From Pieris napi (Eukaryota > Arthropoda > Insecta > Lepidoptera > Pieridae), in the NCBI RefSeq assembly GCF_905475465.1, contig NC_062236.1, positions 878,001-942,000 on the forward strand: a stretch of DNA of 64,000 nt. Reading direction: 5' to 3'. How positions within the stretch are numbered: position 1 is the first letter of the stretch; every line of letters begins with the position of its first letter. Made by a program: the position numbers and the translations under genes. Of this stretch, positions 44,319 through 56,200 are shown one piece after another. Below the pieces are notes generated by a model. It ran no database searches, was not told the DNA's origin, and saw nothing but the letters and a program-made list of their open reading frames with translations.

Positions 44319-45020
44319 TTTTTTTTTTTTTTTTGCCTCCTGCCTGTTTGCCTCCTATTGCATAAATAAAAGGCAACATCTGGAGCGGATAATCTGGTTC
44401 CACCGGCTTCTGTCCAGCGCCTCTCTATCAGTGTATAGTTATGAGGATGATGAGTCTCACTTGATCGGCCCATCTGGTTGGTGTACGGCCACGTGATCTT
44501 TTGCCTTCTGTGCTACCAACCACGATCAGTTTCTCCAAGATCTCATCGCCTCTGCACATTGTATGGTTGAAGTATGATATAGTTCATTGTCGACATATGG
44601 TGGACAGGCGAGTTCAAATGTGGAGATGGGTCAGGATCGATCGCAGAAAACTTTCATCATCTTCTACTTCTTATAGTGCCATCTCCTTGCGAAGGTTGGC
44701 GATCATCATGGCTAGTTTAATTTGGGATGGCGCGCTTCTAAACAGTGACTTGGTGATTTCACCATTTGGTTTAAGATTTTTCAACCAAGACGTGCATCTG
44801 CGGCCAGGTCTCCTACAATCTGACAGTTTGCCTTGTATGATTAGTTGAAGGAGCTCGTATTTTTTGGTCTTACGAAAGACGTGTCCGAAATATTCAAGTT
44901 TCATTTTCTTAACCGTCATAAGCACTTCTCTGTTCTTTTGCATTCTGTCCAGCTCGATTGTATTTCGTATGCAGTCTGTCCAAGATATTTTAGGCATACG
45001 TCGATAAAACCTTGCATAAG
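44319..45020 (-). pseudogene. LINE ORF2 C-terminus with poly(A) tail (RTE-like)
   Basis: Minus-strand ORF 44671-44997 reads DCIRNTIELDRMQKNREVL, LEYFGHVFRKTKKYELLQLI, IQGKLSDCRRPGRRCTSWLK and ends IKLAMMIANLRKEMAL. These are the C-terminal blocks of a common insect LINE protein. Downstream GRTPTRWADQVRLIILI and IERRWTEAGGTRLSAPDVA are the GRP..RW.DD tail of another LINE type, frameshifted. The T run 44319-44334 is its A tail. The element is 5'-truncated. Confidence 0.7.
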
Positions 45021-45029
45021 ATCTGTGAA

Positions 45030-47305
45030 ACCATTTGTTTCAATTTTCGTCATTGCATTTGTGTGCACAAAGCGGCAATATGACAATTTTTGAGGTCAAA
45101 TCATCATTAAGACTAAATATTCTTTTGACAAATTTCAAGTATTGTTCTAGTACAATAGGAACTAAAAACTTTAACATTTAGCCTTCCTCTAATATCTAAC
45201 AAAGGCAAGAAATTCTTTAATTATTTAAGAAACCCGACGGAGAATTTCTAATTAATTATAAATTCCTTAGAGATATTTAACATCGCTTCGCCGGCGAATG
45301 AATATCGGGTTTTTGAATAATTATGATATTCTTTTGTTACATAATTGGGTACCAAATTGCGCTGATGCAGGATTGCATAATGATAAATGGTATCCTAAGT
45401 TGTATTTTAAGCATTGAGCCTAGATTTAATATGAGATTTGAATTAGTATTGTATTCTAAAAAAGGTATGATTCTCGATCGAATGAACGAGCGCAACTTTG
45501 TATTGTCTTTTATTGACATAACCTTTAATCACCTGTTTAACGATTAAATCGAGAATGATGGAAATTTTTGATGATTTTGATTACAAAACGAATCTTTTGA
45601 TGACGAGAATCATAAAGGGTTAGACAAAAAATACCGAAAAGATTTCTAAGGTATTCGCAAGACCCATATAATGTTGCATATTTTGAGATTCACCTTTAGT
45701 CATAGTATATATTTGATGCGCTCCAAGTGCTGCTGAAGAACCATTTTAGAAGAGAAGGTACAGAGGAATAGGAATCGAAATATCAACTGTTTCAGATATT
45801 ATTGTTACATGTGTACACAATATTTCATTATTGAAGGATTACCCGTAGAAGACATCACACAGAAGATGTGATATGAATGATAGGGATCCTATTCGGGCTG
45901 CAATAATAAGCACATTTACCATTTGATAATGTCTTGTCAATAACTTAATATTCAATTTTTATTGTAGTTAGTTAAGCACATTATTATATAAAAACTAAAT
46001 TATTAAAGAAAAATATTTGTCTAATTGTTGTTAGATCGTGACCTTTAATCAGTTTATTATTTTATTGTTTTACAGATATATTAAAAATTAAAATCCTAAA
46101 ATTCTTTTAGGCATTTTCTAAGGTTACTTCAGGTAAAACAATGTTCAATTAGAAACTATGGTTATTATCTTAATCAATTATTATAGTATCAATTAAGTAC
46201 TATATTCTCTCTTAATTTTAAATATAAAATATGTAATTTAAAAAAAAATTATGTTGTGGAACTAGAACTAAAGTACGATTTAATGTTAGTTAATAATGTT
46301 AGCATTACAGAGTAGCGAGTGACTGCAGACTGTGACAATGGACATTCATTAGACTTCCATTTCATTTTACATTTCTTAGTAATAATGTTTTTCAATGACA
46401 ATTGACTGGTTTAACCCTTAAAAACTTTATGACAACTTGATGCAAGAGTTTATTAAAACTTTTTCATAGATTAAATGTTTCTAGATATATTATTTGAATG
46501 GAAACGTAATTATTTATTTAATCTGATTAATCACAGAGTACAATGAAGTCGAAGCAAATAATAAAGCAATAAAGCAAAATCTTATTGGTCAAAACTCACT
46601 TAAAACTAGTTTCAACGGACGCTTAAATACATTCTCGAATAAAGTAGCTACTTGAGAAGCAAAACCATATAGAAATTAGGAAGAATGTAAATGAATTAGA
46701 ATTAGCCTACATTATGTTGGTGGTAAATACATATAACATGGAGTCAAATCTGATTGAGTCATGATAGGGAAAACAAGAAAATATTTGCACATTCGATACA
46801 AAAGACAAATATAAAAAAGGGCGTATTTAACTCGGTCTTGGGTTCAAAGCTTGGGTGAAAAAAATATAACAGATATAAGCTTACGGTGCAAGTTTTGCAA
46901 AGTATTGTTTCAGAAAGTATTAAACATAAGTGCGGTCTTAAGTATCAGCTCACGAGAGCGGGTAAAAGGCGGATTAGGTCGGATTGCGGCAATCTTTTAC
47001 GGATTATAGAATTAAATTTCTTGCTATTATAGTTCGCCACCAACTTCGAACTAAAATTTGTTTTATATGCCATTTTTCTAAATATGAATTAAACATTGTT
47101 TGTATTAGCTTAATACGATTATTATTAATTGTAATAGTTAATGAAGTTAATTATTATATTTGAATATAATATTTACGTGTGTTCGTGAATATAAGTTATA
47201 TGTACTCTACTGTCAACGATTTTAATTCTTTGATTAGTTATTTTATGTTATTATTTGTCCTACAAATAATTTTTATTGCAGCTCCTGTGAGAATGTATTT
47301 AATAA
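45030..47305. other. Gene-free stretch
   Basis: AT-rich with short meaningless ORFs (for example 45323-45547). A weak inverted pair (GAAACCCGA / TCGGGTTTTT) lies at 45228-45316. Confidence 0.4.
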
Positions 47306-47311
47306 AAAAAC

Positions 47312-47567
47312 CGTAGCGCTACAAACTTTTTAGGTCTGGCCCTCAGATTTCTGTATCTGATTCATGATCATTTGTCTATCTAATTAAGTAGGTGATCAGC
47401 CTCCTGTGCTTGACACAAGCCCTCGACTAAGGCAAGTATCCTCACGATGTTTTCCTTCACCGTTCGAGCGAAAGTTAAATGCGCACATAAAATGAAACTC
47501 TATTGGTGCACAGCCGGGGATTGAACCTACGACCTCAGGTCTACGCCACGCCATTAGACCATCGCTG
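47312..47567 (-). mobile_element. tRNA-derived SINE
   Basis: Contains the inverted 3' part (TTAGGTCTGGCCCTCAGATT) through the B-box complement (GCCGGGGATTGAACCTACGA). Confidence 0.8.
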
Positions 47568-47989
47568 CTTTACAACAACAACAAATTCACTTTTCAAAGA
47601 AAGGCAATTTTATTGCTAATTAGGGTCTCATCGTTAGTGACCTATATTGTTTACCACCAAATCCGCAAGACATATAATTTTATTGAGTATTGTTCCCCTT
47701 ATTTATGGCGCAACCAATTGCGTTCAAATCAGACAAAAGGTTCTGTTTGTATTGTGCTAATAATTGGATTCTTCCAACCTTAATTTATCGCACTCAATCG
47801 AATTCAATAAATATTATTTTGTATGTGTGCACTAATCCTTCATAACTTAATACTAGTACAATAGAAAACGTATTAGTATAAAATTAAACCAAAAATAAAA
47901 CAAAACAAAAACCTAAACGTTTTTATAACAAATGAAAAATAACGTAAATCTTGTGATCAGCCTGTGTGCTAATAAATATATCCGTCTCA

Positions 47990-48470
47990 CCTGCAATAAT
48001 ATTCAGGGTGCGCAAGACACGCGTAAATCTCAGTGAAAAAGCGTGGGTTGCTCGATAGACAGAAATACAGAAAATATGGCACAGAGCGCCCCACGCTTTT
48101 TCACAATAATACCAGTATTTTTTGTTCATTACCATTTTCAGCCTAAATTAGGAATTATTTTTCACTTTTTAGTTTGATGTGCTTTATAAAGCGTGTTCTA
48201 TAGTTTTTTTAAACTATATTTGTTTTCCACTTTTTAGTCATAGCAGCAATACGTGTTGTCTCAATTTAATCGTATTGCTTTGTGGACAAAAATTTCATTG
48301 TTTTTTCGAGATAAACCTATAAAATTATTATATTGTCGCTGATTCTTTATAAGTGTACAAAGTTTGAATTAAATCTGTCCGTTTAAAGTGGGTCAAAATC
48401 GAGTCCGAAGGAGTCGGTTACATACATACATACATACAGGTGAAGCTAATATAAAGCGTGTAAAAAAGGC
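47990..48470 (+). repeat. TACA-tailed interspersed repeat, fullest copy
   Basis: It opens with a 15-bp stem (GTGAAAAAGCGTGGG / CCCACGCTTTTTCAC) at 48032-48104, then the conserved body, GAGTCCGAAGGAGTCGGTTA, (CATA)n and GGTGAAGCTAATATAAAGCG. Confidence 0.75.
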
Positions 48471-48479
48471 AATTGCTGA

Positions 48480-48780
48480 TTTTTGGCGGTATGGCGGGCA
48501 TTTGGAACCGTCCGAAATGTATGGCATGGTTATTTTCGTAAATGATGATTAACTGTGCAAAAATTAGCCTGGTACAAATGGTTGATTTTTTTTTTAATTA
48601 CCGCATTCGCGTCGGTATGGCGGGCTGTAATTCACAACGGAGAAGTATGGCACGACACTGCCACCTCTTATTTTTTATGGCCTATCGGAAAATACTAGAA
48701 TTTTTCTGGAACAAATTGGAACAAAAGTTCGACTAACGCCCACACGCTTGGGCCGCCGTGCCGTACAAGCGCTCCATCAT
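48480..48780. repeat. Local duplicated CGGTATGGCGGGC ... TATGGCA block
   Basis: CGGTATGGCGGGC plus AAC..GAA.TATGGCA occurs at 48487 and again about 127 bp later at 48613. The region is GC-richer than its surroundings. Origin unknown. Confidence 0.45.
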
Positions 48781-49044
48781 TTTTCTTTTTTTCATTGCAT
48801 AATAAGACCCCTGATGAACATGATGGTACAAATGACCCACTATTTAGTGTCACTATCTCCCGGCCTATATCTACTTGTCTATGAAAATAGACAAAGGTAA
48901 AGTGCGACACACAACTTTATATACAAATAGTTTATTTATGTAACGTGGTTAATGATTGAGTCCTTATCAAAAATGGCCTAATATAATAGGACTTTCATTT
49001 ATTATTTAAATTACAGTTATTATATAAATTGACTTAATATAATC

Positions 49045-49328
49045 AGATCAGTGTTGGCCAAAGGGTTTTAGAGTGCGACTCTCATCCCTGAGGTCGTAGG
49101 TTCGATCCCCGGCTGTGCACCAATGGAGTTTCATTATATGAGCGCATTTAACATTCGCTCGAACGGTGAAGGAAAACATCGTGAGGATACTTGCTTTTGA
49201 CCCAACAGTTGGCGGCGTGTGTCAAGCACAAGCTGATCACCTACTTTCGTTTTAAATTGACAAATGATCATGATATACATAAAAATCTGATGCCCAGACC
49301 CAAAAAGGTCGCGCCACTGATTTATTTG
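49045..49328 (+). mobile_element. tRNA-derived SINE
   Basis: CAGTGTTGGCCAAAGGGTTT, GGTTCGATCCCCGGCTGTGC ... CGCGCCACTGATTTA. The A box is mutated (CCAAAGGG for CCTAGTGG). Confidence 0.8.
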
Positions 49329-49329
49329 A

Positions 49330-50285
49330 AACTAATAATCATTTTATACATTCCTTCAACAATGCCACAAAAGCGTGTTCTAAATATAACTTCAGAGGTT
49401 ATTACAATTTATTGTTAACCGTTGAAAACATAAATTTGTTGATAATGAATACATTAGTGTTTACCGAAGTTGAAATCAAATCAATCTCACATAAATGGGA
49501 ATTTGTGATTGCAATTCAGTTGTTATAAAGGTTATTTGAGTAATGAAATCAGTCAGCTTAGGTCATGCAAATAATTTAACGGTATATGAATGTGTTATTT
49601 GCTATTTTATATGTGACATTAATTATATTTAAAAAAATATACGCTACCAGTACAGAGTACTCTAATGCAACAGTCGTCATGATCCATAACCAGTACAGAA
49701 ACATAGTATTACATAGTGATTTTTCAAGAAAACTGTGTAATTTAATGTTATAATTTTTACTTTGTTTCAAAACACATCCTTTTGTTTGCTTGTATTCCAA
49801 TTTTCATAATATCAGAATATGAATTAAAATAGTTATGACAAAAACTAACATGATTATAATATATTATTTTGAAATGGCTGCCCTGTAAAGTTTACTATTT
49901 GTTAGGTCCGTCACTATTCTAGGACTATAATAGGTAGGTAACTATTTTACAAAAATAACAAACTATTTTTAACAGGAACTGACTTGATTCAAACCTTTTG
50001 TCAGTTCACTGACAATTAATAACGTCAGTTAACTCACTTGTTATTAATAATAAATATAATATTTATTAAACACACAATTCATATTTTCCTTATACATACC
50101 TATATCATTTATGCTGATAAATTAAAAGCCGGCTTTTAACTATTATCACGTATTAGTTCTATTAATTTATAATAATTCAAAAATATATAGGTAGGATTTT
50201 TTTAAGGACTTAAAAATATGTTTAAGGATATTAAAGTATTCACAAACTGCTAAAATATAATAAAACCAATGCCCTCTTTCAATTA
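49330..50285. other. Gene-free stretch
   Basis: AT-rich. GGAACTGACTTG ... CTTTTGTCAGTTCACT at 49975-50010 recurs near 60428. Confidence 0.4.
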
Positions 50286-50290
50286 AGTCC

Positions 50291-50507
50291 TTTTAGGGCT
50301 GGGCCTAGATTTCATTTTGTTTTTCTAATAGGCCAGTACTGCGCCTGACGCACGTCGTCGACTCTTTACGTATTCTTTCCGGTTTGCTCACGATATTTTC
50401 CTTCACCATAGGAGCGATAAATGTGTATTTAGAAAGAAATCGGGCTCCGACGGTCCCGACTTCATGGATGAGATTTGCATGCTGAAGCCACTAGGCCAAC
50501 ATTGTTC
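50291..50507 (-). mobile_element. tRNA-derived SINE, diverged
   Basis: Recognisable inverted body (GGCTGGGCCTAGATTTC ... GAAGCCACTAGGCCAACA). Confidence 0.7.
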
Positions 50508-50848
50508 TCAAAAAATGCTCTGCAATAGCAAATAAAAGCTATCTAGAGATCTGAAGCCCACACCACAAAGGTCGTTGCGCTTGCTGTATTAGACAAGTCA
50601 AGATTAGTCCAATAAAATATCCGATGACAATCCCTTACTATATAACCACCCTTATTTTACGAATTACATGCATGCATTCACATTAGTATTGCGCAGGTCT
50701 ATCTAATAGTCGATTTTATTACCTCGTCTAATCTCACAGCGTTGGGACCCTATCCACTTAACTCAAAGATACCACCAGCCACAATTTTCGGCTCCAATGA
50801 TTGCAATGACGTCTACCCTGAAACGCGCTAAAAATCTTATTTCGACCA

Positions 50849-50903
50849 CTAGGATTGAGAAGTTGTGTAATATATCCAATATTACACAACTTCTCAATCC
50901 TAG
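50849..50903. repeat. Perfect 25-bp inverted repeat, 5-nt loop
   Basis: CTAGGATTGAGAAGTTGTGT, AATAT is followed after ATCCA by its exact reverse complement. No longer arms extend beyond it. Confidence 0.85.
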
Positions 50904-51636
50904 CCACTCGGGTCAGTGGTTAGACTGACCGAAGATCCTTTCTTGAGGCCTGAGGAAGAGCAGCACCTTTCTTTTTCCACATAGTGGTGATGCAATATAT
51001 AAATAATATACATTATATTGAACGCATATAACCTGATTAAATCTAGTGTTTCAAAATTTATTAACTATTTTAAACACATGCCCATAACTCATCAGTCACG
51101 TACCTACACCCTCCACAAAAGGGACTAATAAAAAAAGAAATAAGAAAATAATCTATCGGTTTCACAAAAAAATAATTATTGAAAAACTCGAATGGAGACG
51201 GCCTCCAGACTTCTAAATCTATAGGAATTGGGCTATATGAGTAGTATTTAGTGCTTAATACCTCACTGGAATTCCATTAGCAGCACATCTCCATAGCCTG
51301 TCTTTTAGTGTAGACAAAGCTCGATTCAGTTGTTTTACAGCCAGCATTACAGTTCTTGTTAATTTTACATCCCTTTATCTCAATTGACAGAACTTGTGAT
51401 GTCTTTTGTGTAACTTCGAAAGATAACACGCTTGAATAAATTTACTGTTCCTCTATAGTTATGTAGATTTATTAGAGTATAAAGTTAGAAATTTTACTGG
51501 AGCATAACTCAGCACTTACGTATTATTAATATCGTTTCTGTCTTTGTAATACTTTTTGCTTAAATTTTGCGTCATTTTCCATCAGGCGCTTTTTATTCTT
51601 ACTATCATCCCTTATTTCTCCTTCTTCTTTTTTATA

Positions 51637-51752
51637 TGAACAGCAAAGGAGTGGAACTCCTTGCCCCCTTCCATCTTCCCTAGACAGTATAATATGGGTT
51701 CATTTAAGCGGCGATTGAACGGGTATCTCCTGGACACACGAACCCTCCAATA
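51637..51752 (+). pseudogene. LINE RT C-terminal fragment
   Basis: Reads AKEWNSLPPSIFPRQYNMGS, FKRRLNGYLLDTRTLQ, stop: the WN.LP..IF...Y...FKR end of insect LINE reverse transcriptases. Confidence 0.65.
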
Positions 51753-51900
51753 GGTTTCATTGGATATTTTCTATGATCCTCAACCAATCTAATTACTGAC
51801 TGGCCAGCACAGGGGCTAGGGTCACGAAGTTTTATATGAAATTAGCATAGCACCGACATATATATTTATTAAAGAAATTATAAATTTAATTGCAGAGTTG

Positions 51901-52435
51901 AGAGCAGTGTTGGTCTAGTAGCGTGCGACTCTCATCCCAGCATTGCGATTCTGTACCTCACTTTTCGAACTCACACAGCGGTTTACGCATCGGCGGTCGG
52001 TCTCAAATCAGTCGTGAAGCAGTCATTTTATGATTTGGTATTCTGATAAACAATAAACTACAAGCTCCCACCTTTTCAGAATGCCAAATCATAAAATGAC
52101 TGCTTCACGACTGATTTGAGAGCGACCGCTGATGCGAAAACCGCTGTGTGAGTTCGAAAAGTGAGTTACAGAATCGCAGGGCAGAGGTCGTAGGTTCTCG
52201 AGCCCTGACTCTGCACCAATGAAATTTCTTTCTATGTGCGCATTCAACATTCGCTCAAACGGTGAAGAAAAATATAGGTGAACCGGCTTGCCTGAAACCC
52301 AAAAAGTTAACGTGTTTCGGGCACAGGAGGTTGATCATCTACTTGCCTATTACATTCACAAATTATCATGAAACAGATATAGAAATCTGAGGCCCAGACC
52401 TAAAAAAGAAAGGTTGAAGCGGCACTGATTTATTT
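51901..52435 (+). mobile_element. tRNA-derived SINE interrupted by MITE B
   Basis: The head (AGAGCAGTGTTGGTCTAGTA ... CTCTCATCC) is separated from AGGTCGTAGGTTCTCGAG and the rest by the 241-bp MITE at 51941-52181. Together the parts form one SINE of about 290 bp. Confidence 0.85.
51941..52181. mobile_element. MITE family B, copy inside a SINE
   Basis: Near-perfect palindrome with ends (C)(C/A)(C/T)TGCGATTCTGTA. CAG flanks both sides (51938-51940, 52182-52184). The inner arms read CGGCGGTCG...CAAATCAGTCGTGAAGC. A 3-bp CWG duplication has been described for some Harbinger elements; assignment is inference. Confidence 0.8.
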
Positions 52436-53362
52436 GTTTTATTTATAAATTTAATCAAACCTATTCATTCCGCAACACAGCTTGTTATATGTTTACGTAA
52501 AACTTACTAAAGTTATTTTTGAAAATACATAAAAGTTTGAACTCAGTCAAGTCAGTTCTCACAATATAATTATTATTATTAGAATAATTGAAGCAATTAA
52601 TTCCAAACAATTCTATGCCTATAAACTAGAACTGAATTAAAATAAACTTCTGCTATTCAATAAATTGCCAGAACTAAACTTATTTAACTTACCATTCGTT
52701 ATTAAGCGTTGTACGTGCAATGTATTGAAATAACAATTTACCGACACTAATTCAACGAAGTAGAGATTTTAGCTGCTTTATGTTTGAATTAGTTACCAAT
52801 ATTTACGAAAAAAAGTGTGAACACAGATCGCCAATGTATTACTGATCAGTTTATTTCCATATATACGCAGAGACATTACGTCTCTATGCGTATTCTACAA
52901 TGTGTACTATGGAAAGTGTTCTGAAGAGTTATTTGGGTAGATTCCTCCTGCCTCGTTTCATCATCGTACAAGCCGTATTACATAAAATTTTATCTGCATC
53001 ACCTATGACGGCTGGAAGTTTTTCACGGCATCACAAGACATTTCCTTTTGCGAACTAGCGAACTGTGGATACTCTCGGTGGGGTCTTCTCTGGGACCTCC
53101 AACTGTTTAAAAACAGCATACCCCCTTTCAAATGCTTGCCACGCCACCACCAAAATGGGTCTTCATGGGCTGCGATGCCTGGAATGTCCTTATTGAGCTA
53201 CAATGGGCAGTTCAGTCTCAGTTGTAGCATATGTTTCATTTATTTCTTTATGAAACTTCTCTTGCCAGCCATCTGTATACAGGTTTTAGTCTATATATAC
53301 AAATCCCTTATTACTAGGCTGTAGAGGCGTAATTTTGTAATTCCATTTATCACGTGGATCAG

Positions 53363-53573
53363 CCCTGCGATTCTGTAACTCACTTCACGAACTCACACAG
53401 CGGTTTTCGCATCGGCGGTCTCCCTCAAATCAGTCGTGAAGCAGTCATTTTATGATTTGGCATTCTGAAAAGGTGGGAGCTTGTACTTTATTGTTTATCT
53501 GTGTGATTTGAGAGCGACCGTCGATGCGAAAACCGCTGTGTGAGTTCGTGAAGTGAGTTACAGAATCGCAGGG
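53363..53573. mobile_element. MITE family B in left arm of D
   Basis: CCCTGCGATTCTGTAACTCA ... TGAGTTACAGAATCGCAGGG. CAG lies at the left and CTG at the right. The empty site is visible in the right arm of D near 54172. Confidence 0.8.
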
Positions 53574-53662
53574 CTGATAGTTGTCCTAAAACCGCCATGT
53601 AATACAGTACTGACAATAAAGACAGTGAATACTATTTTCGGTTTTAATTTGTGTACCTCTAA

Positions 53663-53857
53663 AGGTGGGAACTGACCAACGTTACGAAGTGTAATGTAAC
53701 ATGTAATGTAATGTTACACAGCGAGCATTCGTGCAGTCAGTACGTCGTGTTACGTCGTGTTTCCCCGTAACACGACGTACTGACTGCACGAATGCTCGCT
53801 GTGTAACATTACATTACATGTTACATTACACTTCGTAACGTTGGTCAGTTCCCACCT
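53663..53857. mobile_element. MITE family C at centre of D
   Basis: Almost perfect palindrome AGGTGGGAACTGACCAACGT ... ACGTTGGTCAGTTCCCACCT with TAA duplicated at each side (53660-53662, 53858-53860), a Harbinger-like TSD. Confidence 0.85.
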
Positions 53858-53931
53858 TAACACTAAACTGGTGACGTGAATCAATGTGAACAAAAGTGAA
53901 AACCGAAAATAGTATTATTCTTTATTGTCAG

Positions 53932-54138
53932 CCCTGCGATTCTGTAACTCACTTTTCGAACTCACACAGCGGTTTTCGCATCGGCGGTCGCTCTGAAATC
54001 AGAAAAAGTGGGAACTTATAGTTTATTGTTTATCAGAATGCCAAATCATAAAACGACTGCTTCACGACTGATTTCAGAGCGACCGCCGATGCGAAAACCG
54101 CTGTGTGAGTTCGAAAAGTGAGTTACAGAATCGCAAGG
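53932..54138. mobile_element. MITE family B in right arm of D
   Basis: CCCTGCGATTCTGTAACTCA ... AGTTACAGAATCGCAAGG with CAG on both sides (53929-53931, 54139-54141). It sits at a different point of the arm from the left copy, so the two are separate insertions. Confidence 0.8.
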
Positions 54139-54240
54139 CAGCACTGTATCACATGGCGATTTTAGGACGACTGCCTGATCCACGTGACAAATGGAATTAC
54201 GAAATTACGATACGTAGACATAATGTCACCTCTACAAGGC

Positions 54241-55665
54241 TAACTCTGCCCTGATATTGATGTATAAAAAACCTAAGCTCTCAATAATTGGTTTCGGAGT
54301 TTGCGTGTTAAGTACGTCTGGATATCTAAAGTTATGTCTCTGAACTTTCCCTATATAAAACTTATTCCATTTACCTACAAAGTTACTAATATTATGTAAT
54401 ACTCAATGTTACGTCAGCTTGCCAATCCCTCGAACAATTTTTAGAATAATTTTAATTCTTACAAGTACTTCCTTTCACAACTAAAAACTTGGTTGGATTT
54501 GTGAATAGTGGTTGGGTACACCCACGGGACTAGAGGCAGGCGTTTCTACTTCTGTTTTATTGATGCTGATTTAAGTAGAAGCATGGTGAATTCTGTGCCT
54601 ACTCGAAATTTTTATTTTTTTTTAATTCTTAATTTTTACAAACAAGAATCTTCTTTTTGATCATTTTTCTTCTGCCTCGTAATTAGCTACCATTTATATA
54701 CATTAATTGTGGCTCAATTAACCCTTGGATTAGCTTTCACATTTTTGTTTATACATATTATTATTTTTTTATTTTAATTTTAAGATTTTACTTTATTTTA
54801 GTTATACTATTAGTGATTTTGTGTTAATTATTTATGCACTTCTTGTACTTTACCCTCTGTTGGTGTTTCTTTTTTTTTTGTTCCATATTAGGGTTGCCTG
54901 GAAAAAATTGCCTATTAGTGATAAGGTGGCCTGATGCGTAATAACGTATGTAACCTACTTTTTTATATATATGTTTTTGTATAAGATAATGAAGTGTGAA
55001 TAAATCAATAAATAAATAAAGTTTTATGAGTAATTTATCTGATGGCGTAAGTAATAACCAAACCTCCATGAGTTGTGTTTACCACTAAACCACAGGCTCG
55101 GTCTAGCTATCCCATACATTGGTAAGGGATAGCCAACACTAAACCAATATAAAAAATGGCTAAAAAAGCTTCTCCAACCACAATTTTTTTTACAATTTCT
55201 TTCCTACCGTACATGTTATTTGTTTTAAATGAGTAATAAAATAATTTCTTGGAAAATCAAAGACAATATATTTTATTAACACAATATCAATTACAATTCT
55301 ATTAATATTTCAAATGATACTTACATAATATGTGTAAATAAGCATTATATCACATAATTAAAAATATAGTAAGGTACAAGTGGTTTGACAAAGGAATTTG
55401 CTTCGCTAATTAGATTAGTTTCACAAGTTGGCACAGAGTTGGCTGGACAACACTCAGTTTGCGGTTAAACTTTGTCCTGATATCCTTTGATAATAGACAA
55501 ACTGTTCTCCTATTTGCCTCTTTGAATCATTTCTTCTAATATTGGTTTATGTGAAGTAGACACGTTTAGGACAGGGGACCACGTTAAGAACCAGATAGTG
55601 ACAGGGTAATAAACTTCGATTTCTTTGTACGTAATTAAATTCAAACGTACGAAAAGAGTTTCAAG
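54241..55665. other. Gene-free stretch
   Basis: AT-rich with no recognisable exon or element. Confidence 0.4.
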
Positions 55666-55669
55666 AAAA

Positions 55670-55795
55670 GAGCGTACTATTTCTCAAAAGGCCGGCAACG
55701 CACTTTCGAGCCATCTGGCATTGAGTGTCCATGGTCGGCGGTATAACTTACCATCAAGTGAGCCTCCTTCCCCTGTTCTATAAAAAATACTTGAA
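55670..55795 (-). repeat. GGCCTTTTAAGAATTGG interspersed repeat
   Basis: Inverted copy: CTCAAAAGGCCGGCAACGCA ... TACCATCAAGTGAGCCTCCT. It faces the direct copy 180 bp away. Confidence 0.65.
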
Positions 55796-55976
55796 ATGCC
55801 TTAATAATCACAAGTATTGAATCATTAATAAAATTGTCCATGATTATTTAATTTTTGTAAATATCTTAAGAGATAGATAGAGAGAGTTATGAACCTGCAA
55901 TAACATGTTCAAGTAACATTATTTATGTGCCAGGCGGGTGAACCGCAGTAGTTATATGTTACATAATATATAATAA

Positions 55977-56200
55977 TGTAACAAGAGGCACGAGGCACTG
56001 GCTGGAGGCTCGCAAGTGCGTTGCCAGCCTTTTAATAATGGGTACGCTCCTTTCTTGTAGGTGCCTAAGTCGAATTGGTTCGGAAATACTTCAGTGGGCA
56101 GCTGGTTCCACATAGTGGTAAAACTGCCTTAAGAAACGCTCAGTTGTGGAACGACGGACGTCGAGGTGATACGGACAACGTCCGACAATGAAACTCAGCT
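55977..56200 (+). repeat. GGCCTTTTAAGAATTGG interspersed repeat, longest copy
   Basis: Extends through TCGAATTGGTTCGGAAATAC, TTCAGTGGGCAGCTGGTTCC and AAGAAACGCTCAGTTGTGGA to ACGACGGACGTCGAGGTGAT. Probably a 3' segment of a LINE common in Lepidoptera. Confidence 0.7.

Larger units (their letters stand above)
53320..54236. mobile_element. Outer palindromic element D hosting three nested MITEs
   Basis: Left arm TGTAGAGGCG, TAATTCCATTTATCACGTGG, CCTAAAACCGCCATG, AATACTATTTTCGGTTTT is matched in inverted order in the right arm out to CCTCTACA at 54229-54236. AGGC flanks both ends (53316-53319, 54237-54240). MITEs at 53363-53573, 53663-53857 and 53932-54138 interrupt it. Confidence 0.75.

Noticed and set aside
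44501..45093. Plus-strand ORFs of 115 and 82 residues
   Set aside because: Antisense to the LINE C-terminus.
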